Origin: Muricea muricata
Taxonomy: Eukaryota; Cnidaria; Anthozoa; Malacalcyonacea; Plexauridae
Assembly: GCA_963855995.1 (NCBI GenBank)
Contig: OY979718.1
Span: forward strand, 30,537,282 to 30,601,281
Direction of reading: 5' to 3'
DNA: 64,000 bases
Part shown: positions 38,216 through 51,675 of the stretch, piece after piece
Position numbering within the stretch: the stretch's first letter is position 1
How the letters are laid out: the number at the start of each line of letters is the position of its first letter
Made by a program: the position numbers and the translations under genes
The notes under the pieces: model-generated
Database searches by the model: none
The model's input: only the letters and a program-made list of their open reading frames with translations
Told to the model about the DNA's origin: nothing

Positions 38216-39038
38216 CGTTCAAATCGCTTCTAGAACGCTTAAAACGCGATTTTGATGGTTCTAAGATCGTTTCTTTTCTGCTTACAAGATAGTTATAGGT
38301 TTCTCATTTCAACATGTTATTTCGCTCATCCCGATGGTTTGAGCGTCGAAAACCTGATTCCCGCCTTGCTAAGTTCTGCAATTTCCATTTAGAAAGTCTC
38401 TTTTAGGTCCGTGATTGCAGTACATCATTCCGCTCAACTCGTTCACTTTAGCACTGAAAACATCATTTTAAGCGCTAAAACGTCACCCTGATCGATTTAA
38501 AACGGCGATTTTAAGTTAGTGATTTGAGCATGTTTTTACGTTCAAATCGCTTCTAGAACGCTTAAAACGCGATTTTGATGGTTCTAAGATCGTTTCTTTT
38601 CAATGTACAAGCAAGTTATAGGTTTCTCATTTCAACATATCATTTCGCTCATCCCGTTGGTTTGAGCGCCAAAAACCTGATTCCCGACTTGCTAAGTTCT
38701 GCAATTTCCATTTAGAAGGTCTCTTTTAGGTCCGTGAATGCAGTACATCATTGCACTAAACTCGTTCTTTTTAGCAATGAAAACATCCTTTTAAGCTCCA
38801 AAACGTCGCCCTGCTCGACATAAAACGGCGATTTTTAGTTGGTGATTTGAGCATGTTTTTACGCTCAAATCGCTTCTAGAACACTTAAAACGCAATTTTG
38901 ATGGTTCTAAGATCGTTTCTTTTCAGTTCACAAGCAAGTTATAGGTTTCTCATGTCAACGTGTTATTTCGCTCATCTCGATAGTTTGAGCGCCGAAAACA
39001 TGATTCCCGACTTGCTAGGTTCTGCAATTTCCATTTAT
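38216..39038. repeat. Pentamer-spaced duplication, copy 1
   Basis: Markers CTGCTTACAAGATAG, GTTCTTTTTAGCAATG and CGCCCTGCTCGACAT recur 1,614 bp downstream, which is five monomers. This copy continues as normal satellite past 39,038 (TATTAGGTCTCTTTTAGG), whereas copy 2 stops at the equivalent base. Confidence 0.85.
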
Positions 39039-39829
39039 TAGGTCTCTTTTAGGTCCGTGAATGCAGTACATTATTGCACTCAACTCGTTCACTTTAGCAC
39101 TGAAAACATCATTTTAAGCTTTAAAACGTCACCCTGATCGATTTAAAACGGCAACTTTTAGTTGGTGATTTGAGCATGTTTTTACGTTCAAATCGCTTCT
39201 AGAACACTTAAAACGCGATTTTGATGGTTCTAAGATCGTTTTTTTTCAGTGTAAAGCAAGTTATAGGTTTCTCATTTCAACATGTCATTTTGCTCATCTC
39301 GATGGTTTGAGCGCCGAAAACCTGATTCCCGACTTGCTTTGTTCTGCAATTTCCATTTAGAAGGTTTCTTTTAAGTCCGTGATTGCAGTACATCATTGCG
39401 CTCAACTCGTTCACTTTAGCACTGAAAACATCATTTTAAGCTCTAAAACGTCACCCTGATCGATTTAAAACGGCGATTTTAAGTTGGTGATTTTAGCATG
39501 TTTTTACGCTCAAATCGCTTCTAGAACACTTAAAACGCAATTTTGATGGTTCTAAGATCGTTTCTGTTAAGTTTACTAGAGAGTTATAGGTTTCTCATGT
39601 CAACGGGTTACTTCGCTCATCTCGATAATTTGAGCGCCGAAAACATGATTCCCGACTTGCTAAGTTCTGCAATTTCCATTTATTTGGTCTCTTTTAGGTC
39701 CGTCATTGCAGTACATTATTGCGCTCAACTCGTTCACTTTAGCACTGAAAAAATCATTTCAAGCTCTAAAACGTCACCCTGATCGATTTGAAACAGCAAT
39801 TTTTAGTTGGTGATTTGAGCATGTTTTTA

Positions 39830-40652
39830 CGTTCAAATCGCTTCTAGAACGCTTAAAACGCGATTTTGATGGTTCTAAGATCGTTTCTTTTCTGCTTACA
39901 AGATAGTTATAGGTTTCTCATTTCAACATGTTATTTCGCTCATCCCGATGGTTTGAGCGTCGAAAACCTGATTCCCGCCTTGCTAAGTTCTGCAATTTCC
40001 ATTTAGAAAGTCTCTTTTAGGTCCGTGATTGCAGTACATCATTCCGCTCAACTCGTTCACTTTAGCACTGAAAACATCATTTTAAGCTCTAAAACGTCAC
40101 CCTGATCGATTTAAAACGGCGATTTTAAGTTAGTGATTTGAGCATGTTTTTACGTTCAAATCGCTTCTAGAACGCTTAAAACGCGATTTTGATGGTTCTA
40201 AGATCGTTTCTTTTCAATGTACAAGCAAGTTATAGGTTTCTCATTTCAACATATCATTTCGCTCATCCCGTTGGTTTGAGCGCCAAAAACCTGATTCCCG
40301 ACTTGCTAAGTTCTGCAATTTCCATTTAGAAGGTCTCTTTTAGGTCCGTGAATGCAGTACATCATTGCACTAAACTCGTTCTTTTTAGCAATGAAAACAT
40401 CCTTTTAAGCTCCAAAACGTCGCCCTGCTCGACATAAAACGGCGATTTTTAGTTGGTGATTTGAGCATGTTTTTACGCTCAAATCGCTTCTAGAACACTT
40501 AAAACGCAATTTTGATGGTTCTAAGATCGTTTCTTTTCAGTTCACAAGCAAGTTATAGGTTTCTCATGTCAACGTGTTATTTCGCTCATCTCGATAGTTT
40601 GAGCGCCGAAAACATGATTCCCGACTTGCTAAGTTCTGACATTTCCATTTAT
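39830..40652. repeat. Pentamer-spaced duplication, copy 2, ending at the array boundary
   Basis: This is a copy of 38,216-39,038. The final monomer begins at 40,476 and is cut off after 177 bp at CCATTTAT (40,645-40,652). CTGACATTTCC replaces the usual CTGCAATTTCC about ten bases before the break. Confidence 0.85.
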
Positions 40653-40665
40653 CTGTCTTATTTGT
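40640..40665. other. Junction between the two satellite arrays
   Basis: The 323-bp satellite ends in CCATTTAT and the next base begins CTGTCTTATTTGTCTTACC, the 9-bp minisatellite. There is no transposon, spacer or target duplication between them. The breakpoint is precise because the upstream duplicate (39,038) shows the uninterrupted satellite. A 144-codon open frame starting at 40,512 crosses the junction and is chimeric noise. Confidence 0.95.
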
Positions 40666-43600
40666 CTTACCTGTCTTACCTGGCTTTTCTGTCTTATCTG
40701 TCTATCCGTCTTTTTTGTCTTATCTGTCTTATATGTCTTGTTTGTCTTATTTGTTTTGTCCGTCTTACCTGTCTTACCTGTCTTACTTGTCTTGTTTCCT
40801 TACCCCTCTTACCTGTTTTACCTGTCTTGCCTGTCTTACCTTTCTTACCTGTCTTAGCTGTCTTATCTGTCTTTTCAATCTTATCTGTCTTAGCTGTCTT
40901 TTTTGTCTTATCTGTCTTATCTGTCTTATCTATTTTACCTTTCTAACCGGTCTTTTCTGTCTTATTTGTCTATCTGTCTTATCTATCTTTTCTGTCTTAT
41001 CCGTCTTATCTGTCTTATTTGTCTTATCTGTCTTACCTGTCTTACCTGTCTTATTTTTTTTACCTTTCTTGTCTGTCTTTTCTGTCTTATCATTCATATC
41101 TGTCATTTCTGTCGTATCTGTCTTTTCTGTCTTGTCTGTCGTTTCTTTCTTATCTAACTTATTTGTCTTATCTGTTGTATCTGTCATATCTCTCTTATCG
41201 GTCTTATCTCTCTTATGTCTCTTGTCTGTCTTACCTGTCTTACACATATTACCTGTCTTACCTTTCTTACATGTTTTACGTGTCTTACCTGTCTTACCTG
41301 TCTTACTTGTCTTACCTGTCTTACCTGTCTTACCTCTCTTAAATCTCTTATTTTTCTTACCTGTCTTACCTGTCTTACCTGTCTTACCTGTCCTATCTGT
41401 CTTGTCGCTCTTACCTGTTTTACCTGTCTTACCTGTCTTACCTGTCGTATCTGTCTTGTCTGTCTTGTCTGTCTTGTCTGACTTATCTGTCTTATCTGTC
41501 TTATCGGTCTGGTTTGTCTTATCTGTCTATCTTTCTTATCTGTCTTATCTGTCTCATCTCTCTTATCTGTTTTGACTCTGTTACCTGTCTTTCCTGTCTT
41601 ACCTGTCTTACCTGTCTTACCAGTCTTACATGTCTTATCGGTCTTACCTCTCTTACCTGTCTTACCTGTCTTACATGTCTTACCTGTTTTAAATGTCTTA
41701 CATGTCTCACCTGTCTTACTTCTCTTACCTGTCTTACATGTCTTACCTGTCTTACCTGTAATACCTGTCCTACCTGTCTTACTTGTCTTAACTGTTTTAC
41801 ATGTCTTACCTTTCTTACCTAACTTACTTGACTTTCCTGTCTCACCTGTTCTTTTTTCTACCTGTCATTCCAGTCTTACCTGTGTTGCTTGTCTTACCTG
41901 TCTTACCTGTTTTGCCTGTCTTACCTGTCATAGCTGTCTTGCCTGTTTAGCCTGTCTTACCTGTGGTACTGTATTACTTGTCTCACCTGTCTTATCTGTC
42001 TTATCTGTATTAACTATTTTACCTGTCTTAACAGTCTTATCTGTCTTATCTGTTTTATCTGTCTTATTTGTCTTATCTGTGTTATCCGTCGTATCTGTCT
42101 TACTTTCTTACCTGTTTTACAATCTTACCTGTTTTACCGGTCTTGCCTGTCTTACATGTCTTATCTGTCTTACCTCTCTTACCTGTTTTATCATCTTACA
42201 TGTCTCACCTGTCTTACCTGTCTTACCTGTCTTACATGTTATATCTGTCTTTTCTGTCTTACCTGTCTTACCTGTCTTACATGTCTTACCTGTCTAATCG
42301 GTCTTACCTGTCTTACCTGTCTTACCTGTATTAAATTTCTTGTCTGTCTTTTCTGACTTATCTGTCTTATCTTTCTTATCTGTCTATCTGTCTTATCTGT
42401 CTCATCTGTCTTATCTGTCTTGACTCTGTTACCTGTCTTGCCTGTCTTACCTGTCTTACATGTCTTACCGGTCTTACCTCTGTTACCTCTGTTACCTGTC
42501 TTACTTGTTTTACCTGTCTTAACTCTCCTACCTGTCTTACCTGTCTTACCTTTCTTACCTATCTTACTAGACTTTCCTGTCTCACCTGTCTTTTCTTTCT
42601 ACCTGTCTTACCAGTCTTACCTGTGTTACCTGTCTGACCTGTTTTACCATTTTTGCCTGTCTTACCTGTCTTAAATGTTTTACTTGTCTTACCTGTGCTA
42701 CTGTATTACGTGTCTCACCAACCTCATCTGTCTTTTCAGTCTTAACTATTGTACCTGTCTTACCAGTCTTATAATTTCTTCTCTGTTTTATCTGTCTTAT
42801 CTGTCTTATCTGTCTTATTTGTCTCATTCGTCTTATCTTTCTTACTTCCTTACCTGTTTTACCATCTTACCTGTTTTACCTGTCTTACATGTCTTATCTG
42901 TCTCACCTCTCTTACCTGACTTACATGTCTTACATGATTTACCTGTCTTACATTTCTTAAATGTCTTACCTGTCTTACCTCTCTTACCTGTCTAACATGT
43001 CTTACCTGTCTTACCTGTCTCACCTGTTTTTCCTGTCTTATAATTTTTACCTTTCTTACCTGTCTTACCTGTATTACCTGTCTTATCCGTCTAACCTGTC
43101 TTACCTTTCTTACCTGTCTTACTTGACTTTCTTGTCTCACCTGTCTTTTCTGTCTACCTGTTTTACCAGTCTTACCTGTGTTGCCTGTCTTACCTATCTT
43201 ACCTGTTTTGCCTGTCCTACTTGTGCTACTGTATTACCTGTCTCACCTGTCTTATCTGTCTTATCTGTCTTATCTGTGTTAACTATTTTACCTGTCTTAC
43301 CAGTCTTATCTGTCTTTTCTATCTTACCTGTCTTAAATGTCTTATTTGTCTTATCTGTCTTATCTGTCTTATTTGTCTTGTCTTTCGTATCTGTCTTACC
43401 TGTCTTACCTGGCTTTTCTGTCTTATCGGTCTATCAATTTTATCTGTCTTATCTGTCTTATCTGTCTTATCTGTCTTATCTGTCTTATTTGTCTTATTTG
43501 TTTTATCGGTCTTACCTGTCTTACCTGTTTTTTTTATCTTGCCTGTCTTACATTTCTTACCTGTCTTAGCTGTCTTATCTGTCTTTTCTATCTTCTCTGT

Positions 43601-46600
43601 CTCAGCTGTCTTTTTTGTCTTATCTGTCTTATCTGTCTTATCTATCTTACCTTTCTTACCTGTATTTTCTGTCTTATCTGTCTTATCTGTCTTTTCTGTC
43701 TTATCCGTCTTATCTGTCTTGTTTGTCTTATCTCTCTTACCTGTCTTACCTGTCTTATGTTTTTTACTTGTCTTGTCTGTCTTTTCTGTCTTATCTGTCA
43801 TATCTGTCATATCTGTCGTATCTGTCTTTTCTGTCTTTTCTGTCGTTTTTTTCTTATCTAACTTATTTGTCTTATCTGTCTTATCGGTCTTATCTCTCTT
43901 ATCGGTCTCACCTCTCTTATCTGTCTTACCTGTCTCACACATATTACCTGTATTACCTTTCCCACATGTTTTACCTCTCTTAACTTTCTTATCTGTGTTA
44001 CTTGTCTTACCTGTATTACCATTCTTAAATCTCTTACTTTTCTTACCTGTCTTACCATTCTTACCTGTGTTACATGTTTTACTTTTCTTACCTGTCTTAC
44101 CTGTCTTACCTGTCTTAACTGTCTTACCTGTCCTACTATTCTTATCGGTCTTACCTATCTTACCTGTCTTACTTTTCTTATATTTCTTGTCTGTCTTGTC
44201 TAACTTATCTGTGTTATCTTTATTATCTGTCTTATTAATCTATCTGTCTTATTTGTCTCGTCTGTCTTATATGTTTTGACTCTGTTACTTGTCTTGCTTG
44301 TCTTACCTGTCTTACCAGTCTTACGTTCTTGACTGTCTTACCTCTCTTACCTGTCTTACCATTCTTACATGTCTTACCTGTCTTACATGTCTCACCTGTC
44401 ATACCTCTCTTACCTGTCTTACATGTCTTACCTGTCTTACCTGTAATACCTGTCTTACCTGTCTTACCTGTCATAACTGTCTTACCTGTCTTACCTGTCT
44501 TACCTTTCTTACCTAACTTACTTGACTTTCCTGTCTCACCTGTTCTTTCTGTCTACCTGTCTTTCCAGTCTTACCTGTGTTGCCTGTTTTACCTGTCTTA
44601 CCTGTTTTGCCTGTCTTACCTTTCTTACCTGTCTTACCTGTTTTGCCTGTCTTACTTGTGCTACTGTATTACGTTTCTCAACGGTCTTATCTGTCTTATC
44701 TGTATTAACTATTTTACCTGTCTTACCAGTCTTATCTGTCTTATCTGTTTTATCTGTCTTATTTGTCTTATCTGTGTTATTCGTCGTATCTGTCTTACTT
44801 TGTTACCTGTTTTACCATCTTACCAGTTTTACCTGTCTTACCGGTCTTACATGTCTTATCTGTCTTACCTTACTTACCTGTCTTACCATTCTTACCTGTG
44901 TTACATGTTTTACTTTTCTTACCTGTCTCGCATGTCTTACTTGTCTTATCGGTCTTACCTGTCTTACTTGTTTTACCTGTCTTAACTGTTTTAAATTTCT
45001 TGTCTGTCTTGTCTGACTTATCTGTCTTATCTGTCTTATCTATCTCTTCTGTCTTATCTGTCTTGACTCTGTTACCTGTCTTACCTCTCTTACCTGTTTT
45101 ACCTGTCTTACCTTTTTTACCTATCTTGTTTGACTTTCCTGTCTCACCTGTCTTTTCTGTCTACCTGTTTTATAGTCTTACCTGTGTTGCCTATTTTACC
45201 TGTTTTGCCTTTCTTACCTGTCTTACCTGTTTTACCTGTCTTACCTGTGCTTCTGTATTACCTGTCTCACCTGTCTCATCTGTCTTTTCAGTCTTAACTA
45301 TTTTACCTGTCTTACCAGTCTTTTCTGTCCTATCTATTTTATCTGCGTTATCTGTCTTATCTGTCTTATTCGTCTTATCTGTCTTACATTCTTACCTGTT
45401 TTACCATCTTATCTGTTTTACCTGTCTTGCTTGTCTTACATGTCTTATCTGTCTTACCTCCTTTACCTCACTTACCTGTGTTACATGTTTTACCTGTCTT
45501 ACATTTCTTACATGTCTTACCTGTCTTACCTCTCTTACCTGTCTTACATGTCTTACCTGTCTTACCTGTCTTACCTGTCTTACTTGTCTTACCTTCCTTA
45601 CATGTCTCACCTGTCTTACATTTTTTACCTTTCTTACCTGTCTTACCTGTTATACCTGTCTTACCATTCTTACATGTCTTAACTGTCTTACCTGTCTTAC
45701 CTGCCTTTCCTGTCTTACTTGACTTTCCATTCTAACATGTCTTTTCTGTCTACCTGTCTTACCAGTCTTAACTGTCTTTCCTTTCTTACCTGTCTTTCCT
45801 GTCTTGCCTATTTTACCTGTCTTACCTTTCTTACTTGTCTTGCCTGTTTTACCTGTCTTACCAGTGTTACTGTATTACCTATCTCACCATTATTATCTGT
45901 CTTATCTGTCTTAACTATTTTACCAGTCTTACCAATCTTACCAGTTTTATCTGTTTTATCTGTTTTATCTGTTTTATCTGTGTTATCTGTTTTATCTGCC
46001 TTATTCGGCTTGTCTGTCTCACCTGTTTTACCTGTCTTACCAGTGCTACTGTATTACTGTCTCGCCATTGTTATCTGTCTTATCTGTCTTAACTATTTTA
46101 CCTGTGTTACCAGTCTTATCTGTTTTATCTGTTTTATCTGTCTTATCTGCTTTATCTGCCTTATTCGGCTTATCTGTCTCAATTTCTTACCTGTCTTACC
46201 ATCTTACCTGTTTTACCTGTCTTACATGTCTTACATGTCTTACCAGTCTTACCTCTCTTACCTTTCTTACATGTATTACCTGTCTTACCTGTCTCACCTG
46301 TTTTACCCTTCTTAAAATGTCTACCTTTCTTACCTGTCTTACCTGTAATACTTGTCTTACCTGTCTTACCTTTCTTAACTGTCTTACCTGTCTCACCTGT
46401 CTTACCTTTCTTACCTAACTTACTTGACTTTCCTGTCTCACCTGTTCTTTCTGTCTACCTGTCTTACCAGTCTTGCCTTTTTTACTTGTCTTACCTGTCT
46501 TACCTATCTTACCTGTTTTGCCTATCTTACCTGTGCTACTAAATTACGTGTCTCACCTGTCTTAACTGTATTAACTATTTTACCCGTCTTACCAGTCTTA

Positions 46601-47732
46601 TCTGTGTTATCTGTTTTATCTGTCTTATTTGTCTTATCTGTGTTATTCGTCCTATCTGTCTTACTTTCTTACCTGTTTTACCATCTGACCTGTTTTATCT
46701 GTCTTACATGTCTTACATGTCTTATCTGTCATACCTCTCTTACCTGTCTAACCTGTCTTACATGTTTTACCTTTCTTATCTGTCTTACATGTCTTATCTG
46801 TCTTACCTCCTTTACCTCACTTACCTGTGTTACATGTTTTACCTGTCTTACATTTCTTACATGTCTTACCTGTCTTACCTCTCTTACCTTTCTTACATGT
46901 CTTACCTGTCTTACCTGTCTTGCCTGTCTTATCTGTCTTGTCTGTCTTGTCTGACTTATCTGTCTTATCTGTCTTATCTGTCTTATCTGTCTTATCTATC
47001 TATCTGTCTTATCTGTCTCATCTGTCTTATTTGTTTTGACTCGGTTACCTTTCTTTCCTGTCCTACCTGTCTTACCTGTCTTACCTGTTTTACCAGTCTT
47101 ACATGTCTTATCTGTCTTACCTCTCTTACCTGTCTTACCTGTCTTACATATCTCACCTGTCTTACCTGTCTTAACTCTCTTACCTGTCTTACATGTCTTA
47201 CATGTCTTACCTGTCCTACTTATCTTACCTTTCTCACGTGTTTTACCTGTTTTACATTTTTTACCTTTCTTACCTGTCTTACCTGTAATACCTGTCTTAC
47301 CTGTCTTACCTGCCTTACCTGTCTTGACACTCTTACCTGTCTTACCTGTATTACCTGCCTTACCTGTCTTGTTTGATTTTCCTGGCTCACCTGTCTTTTG
47401 TGTCTATCTGTCTTACCAGTCTTAACTGTCTTGCCTTTCTTACTTGTTTACCTGTCTTGCGTGTCACGCTTGTCTTATTTATTTTATCTGTCTCACCTGT
47501 GCTACTGTATTACCTGTCTCACCTGCCTTAACTGTCTTCTCTGTCTTAACTATTTTACCTGTCTTACCAGTCTTATTGGTCGTATCTGTCTTTTCTGTCT
47601 TATATGTCTTATTCGTCGTATCTGTTTTACTTTCTTACCTGTTTTACCATCTTACCATTTTTACCTGTCTTACCTGTCTTACATGTCTTACCTCTTGTAC
47701 CTGTCGTACCTTTTTTACTTGTCTTACCTTTG

Positions 47733-48553
47733 GTATTGATCTTACCTATTTTACCTGTCTTACCTGGCTTACCTGTCTTATTTGTCTTTTCTTTCTTACC
47801 TTTCTTACTGGTCTTTCCTGTCTTACCTGTCTTACCTGTCTTACTTGTCTTACCTGCATTACCTATCTTACTTTTTTACCCGTCTTACCTGTCTTACCTT
47901 TCTTACCTATCTTACCTGTCTTATCTGTCTTTTCTATCTCATCTGTTTTAGCTGTCTTATCTGTCTTATCTGTCTTACCTGTCTTACCTGTCTTACCTGT
48001 CTTACCTGTCTTACATGTCTTACATGTTTTACCTTTCTTACTTGTTTTACCTGTCTTACCTGTCCTACCTTTCTTACCTGTCTTTATTTTCTTACCTGTC
48101 TTACGATTCTTACCTGTGTTACATATCTTAACTTTTCTTGCCTGTTTTAGCCGTTTTACCTGTCTTACGTGTCTTATCTGTCTTACCTGTCTTACCTGTT
48201 TTACCTGTCGTACCTGTCTTACCTATCTTATCGGTCTTATTGGTCCTATCTGACTTATTTCTCTTATCTGTCTTATCGGTCTTATCTGTCTTACCTGGCT
48301 TTTCTGTCTTATCTGTCTATCGGTCTTATCTGTCTTATTTGTCTTATTTGTTTTATCTGTCTTACCTGTCTTTTCATTCTTACCTGTCTTTTCTTTTATA
48401 CTTGTCTGGTCATTCTGTTTATTCTTTTCTGTCGTTTCTGCCTTATCTGTCTTATTTGTCTTATCTGTCTTATCTGTCTTATCTCTCTTATCTCTCTTAT
48501 ATCTCTTATCTCTCTTATCTCTCTTATCTCTCTTATCTCTCTTATCTCTCTTA
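47733..48553. repeat. GGTATTGATCTT module, copy 1
   Basis: The module starts at GGTATTGATCTTACC and contains GGCTTACCTGTCTTATTTG. It runs through a pyrimidine stretch with GTCTGGTCATTCTG and ends in a TCTCTTATC cluster (48,483-48,553). Related modules start near 54,745, 57,896, 61,539 and 63,068. Confidence 0.7.
48483..48553. repeat. TCTCTTATC cluster 1
   Basis: About eight consecutive units read TCTCTTATC (one ATATC interruption) instead of TGTCTTATC. The cluster is bounded by TTATTTGTCTTATC upstream and CTTACCTG downstream. Confidence 0.85.
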
Positions 48554-49083
48554 CCTGTCTTACCTGTCTTACCTGTGTTGCCTGTCTTACCTGTCTAACC
48601 TGTCTTACCTGTCTTGCATGTCTTACCTGTCTTACCTTTACCACCTTTCTTACCTGTCTTTTTTTTCTTACCTATCTTACCATTCTTACATGTGTTACAT
48701 ATCTTTACTATTCTTACCTGTTTTACCCGTTTTACCTGTCTTACGTGTCTTATCTGTCTTACCTGTTTTACCTGTCGTACCTGTCTTACCTATCTTATCT
48801 GTCCTATTTGTCCTATCTGACTTATCTCTCTTATCTGTCTTATCAGTCTTATCTGTCTTATATATCTTATCTCTCTTATCTGTCTTACCTGTCTTAACTG
48901 GCTTTTCTGTCTTATCTGTCTATCGGTCTTATCTGTCTTGTCTGTCTTTTTTGTCTTATTTGTTTTATCTGTCTTACCTGTCTTACCATTCTTACCTGTC
49001 CTTTCTTTTTTACTTGTCTGGTCTGTCTGTTCTGTCTTTTGTGTTGTTTCTGTCTTATCTGTCTTATTTGTCTTATCTGCCTT

Positions 49084-50080
49084 ATCTCTCTTATCTCTCT
49101 TATCTCTCTTATCTCCCTTATCTCTCTTATCTCTCTTATCTCTCTTATCTCTCTTATCTCTCTTATCTCTCTTATCTCTCTTACCTGTCTTACCTGTCTT
49201 AATAGTCTTAGCTGTCTTACGTGTCTTACCTCTCTTACCTCTTTTACATGTCTTACCTCTCTTACCTATCTTACATGTTTTACCTGTCTTACGTGTCTTA
49301 CCTGTCTTACCTGTCTTACCTATCTTAATCAACTTACCTCTCTTACCTGTGTTACATGTCATATCTGTTTTACCTGTCTTACCTGTCTTACGTGTCTTAC
49401 ATGTCTTACCTGTCTTATATGTCTTACTTGTCTTACCTGTCTTACCTGTCCTACTTGTCTTAAATTTCTTACTTTTCTTACCTGTCTTACCGTTCCTACC
49501 GTTGTTACATGTTTTACTTTTCTTACCTGTTTTACCTGTTTTACCTGTCTTATCGGTCTTACCTGTCTTACCTGTCTTACCTGTCTTACCTGTCTTAATT
49601 TTCTTGTCCGTCTTGTCTGTCTTATCTGTTTTATTTGTCTTGACTCTGTTACCTGTCTTGCCTTTCTTATGTGTCTTACCTGTCTTACATGTCTTACGTG
49701 TCTTACCTCTCTTACCTGTCTTACCTGTCTTACCTGTCTTAACTGTCTTACCAGTCTTACCTGTCTTAGCTTTTTTACCTGTCTTGTTTGACTTTCCTGT
49801 CTCACCTGTCTTTTCTGTCTACCTGTTTTACCAGTCTTACCTGTGTTGCCGGTTTTACCTGTCTTACCTGTTTGGCCTGTCTTACCTGTTTTACCTGTTT
49901 TACCTGTCTTACCTGTGCTTCTGTATTACCTGTCTCACCTGTCTCATCTGTCTTTTCAGTCTTAACTATTTTACCTGTGTTACCAGTCTTTTCTGTTTTA
50001 TCTGTCTTATCTGTCTTATTTGTCTTGTTCGTCTTATCTGTCTTACTTTCTTACCTGTTTTATCATCTTATGTGTTTCAC
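49084..50080. repeat. 1.6-kb minisatellite module, copy 1
   Basis: The module begins with cluster 2. It contains AATCAACTTACC (49,327), ACCGTTCCTACCGTTG, GTGTTGCCGGTTTTACC and TTATGTGTTTCACC (50,071). The same ordered markers recur 1,595-1,607 bp downstream. Confidence 0.85.
49085..49182. repeat. TCTCTTATC cluster 2
   Basis: About eleven units of TCTCTTATC, with one TCCCTTATC near its fourth unit. Cluster 3 has the same TCCC variant in the same place, so the two were copied together. Confidence 0.85.
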
Positions 50081-50690
50081 CTGTCTTACCTGTCTTACAT
50101 GTCTTATCTGTCTTACCTCTTTTACCTGACTTAGCTGTGTTACATGTTTTACCTGTCTTACATTTCTTACATGTCTTTCTTGTCTTACCTCTCTTACCTG
50201 TCTAACATGTCTTACCTGTTTTACATGTCTCACCTGTTTTTCCTGTCTTACAATTTTTACCTTTCTTACCTGTCTTACCTGTAATAATTGTCTCATTTGT
50301 CTTACCTGTCTCACCTGTCTTTTCTGTCTACCTGTCTTACCAGTCTTACCTGTGTTGCCTGTCTTACCTATCTTACTTTTTTTGCCTGTCTTACTTGTCT
50401 TGCCTGTTTTACCTTTCTTATTTGTTTTACTGTATTACCTGTTTCACCTGTCTTATCTGTCATGTCTGTCTTAAGTATTTTACCGGTCTTACCAGTCTTA
50501 TCTGTCTTGTCTATCTTATCTGTCTTAGCTGTCTTATCTGTCTTATCTGTCTTATCTATCTTATCTGTCTTATCTGTCTTACTTGTCTTACCTGGCTTTT
50601 CTTTCTTATCTGTCTATCTGTCTTATCTGTATTATCTGTCTTATCTGTGTTATCTGTCTTATTTGTCTTATCTGTCTTATCTGTCTTATC

Positions 50691-50787
50691 TCTCTTATCT
50701 CTCTTATCTCTCTTATCTCCCTTATCTCTCTTATCTCTCTTATCTCTCTTATCTCTCTTATCTCTCTTATCTCTCTTATCTCTCTTA
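50691..50787. repeat. TCTCTTATC cluster 3
   Basis: About ten to eleven units, including the TCCCTTATC variant shared with cluster 2, 1,606 bp upstream. Confidence 0.85.
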
Positions 50788-51675
50788 CCTGTCTTACCTG
50801 TCTTAGTGGTCTTAGCTGTCTTACGTGTCTTACATCTCTTACCTCTTTTACATGTCTTACCTCTCTTACCTATCTTACATGTTTTACCTGTCTTACGTGT
50901 CTTACCTGTCTTACCTGTCTTACCTATCTTAATCAACTTACCTCTCTTACATGTGTTACATGTCATATCTGTTTTACCTCTCTTACCTGTCTTACGTGTC
51001 TTACATGTCTTACCTGTCTTATATGTCTTACTTGTCTTACCTGTCTTACCTGTGCTACTTGTCTTAAATTTCTTACTTTTCTTACCTGTCTTACCGTTCC
51101 TACCGTTGTTACATGTTTTACTTTTCTTACCTGTTTTACCTGTTTTACCTGTCTTATCGGTCTTACCTGTCTTACCTGTCTTAATTTTCTTGTCCGTCTT
51201 GTCTGTCTTATCTGTCTTATCTGTCTTGACTCTGTTACCTGTCTTGCCTTTCTTATGTGTCTTACCTGTCTTACATGTCTTACGTGTCTTACCTCTCTTA
51301 CTTGTCTTACCTGTCTTACCTGTCTTAACTGTCTTACCAGTCTTACCTGTCTTAGCTTTTTTACCTGTCTTGTTTGACTTTCCTGTCTCACCTGTCTTTT
51401 CTGTCTACCTGTTTTACCAGTCTTACCTGTGTTGCCGGTTTTACCTGTCTTACCTGTTTGGCCTGTCTTACCTGTCTTACCTGTTTTACCTGTCTTACCT
51501 GTGCTTCTGTATTACCTGTCTCACCTGTCTCATCTGTCTTTTCAGTCTTAACTATTTTACCTGTCTTACCAGTCTTTTCTGTTTTATCTGTTTTATCTGT
51601 CTTATCTGTCTTATTTGTCTTGTTCGTCTTATCTGTCTTACTTTCATACCTGTTTTATCATCTTATGTGTTTCAC
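50691..51675. repeat. 1.6-kb minisatellite module, copy 2
   Basis: This is a near-identical copy of 49,084-50,080 with AATCAAC at 50,931. It differs by the gain or loss of a few whole 9-bp units and by substitutions such as AAGTGGTC for AATAGTC. Confidence 0.85.

Larger units (their letters stand above)
1..40652. repeat. 323-bp satellite DNA array (about 124 monomers)
   Basis: This is a head-to-tail satellite. The same phrase, such as CGTTCAAATCGCTTCTAGAA or its CGCTCAAATC variant, returns at 1, 324, 647 and 969, and then about every 323 bp up to 40,476. Monomers differ by scattered substitutions and 1-bp indels and fall into recognisable variant types. Examples are a CTGCTTAAGGG type, a GAGAATG type, and an AACGTTCTAGAACGGG type. 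The types recur in fixed orders, which defines the higher-order repeats listed separately. Short open frames of 68-91 codons recur only because some variants happen to lack stops. Since 323 is not a multiple of 3, the frame shifts at every monomer. I see no gene, RNA gene or promoter here. The array begins before the window and is interrupted once by a MITE. Confidence 0.97.

Noticed and set aside
43319-43942. 207-codon minus-strand frame with repeated GKT, suggesting P-loop or lysine-rich protein
   Set aside because: GKT/DKT is forced by GGTAAGACA and GATAAGACA. There is no surrounding nucleotide-binding fold.
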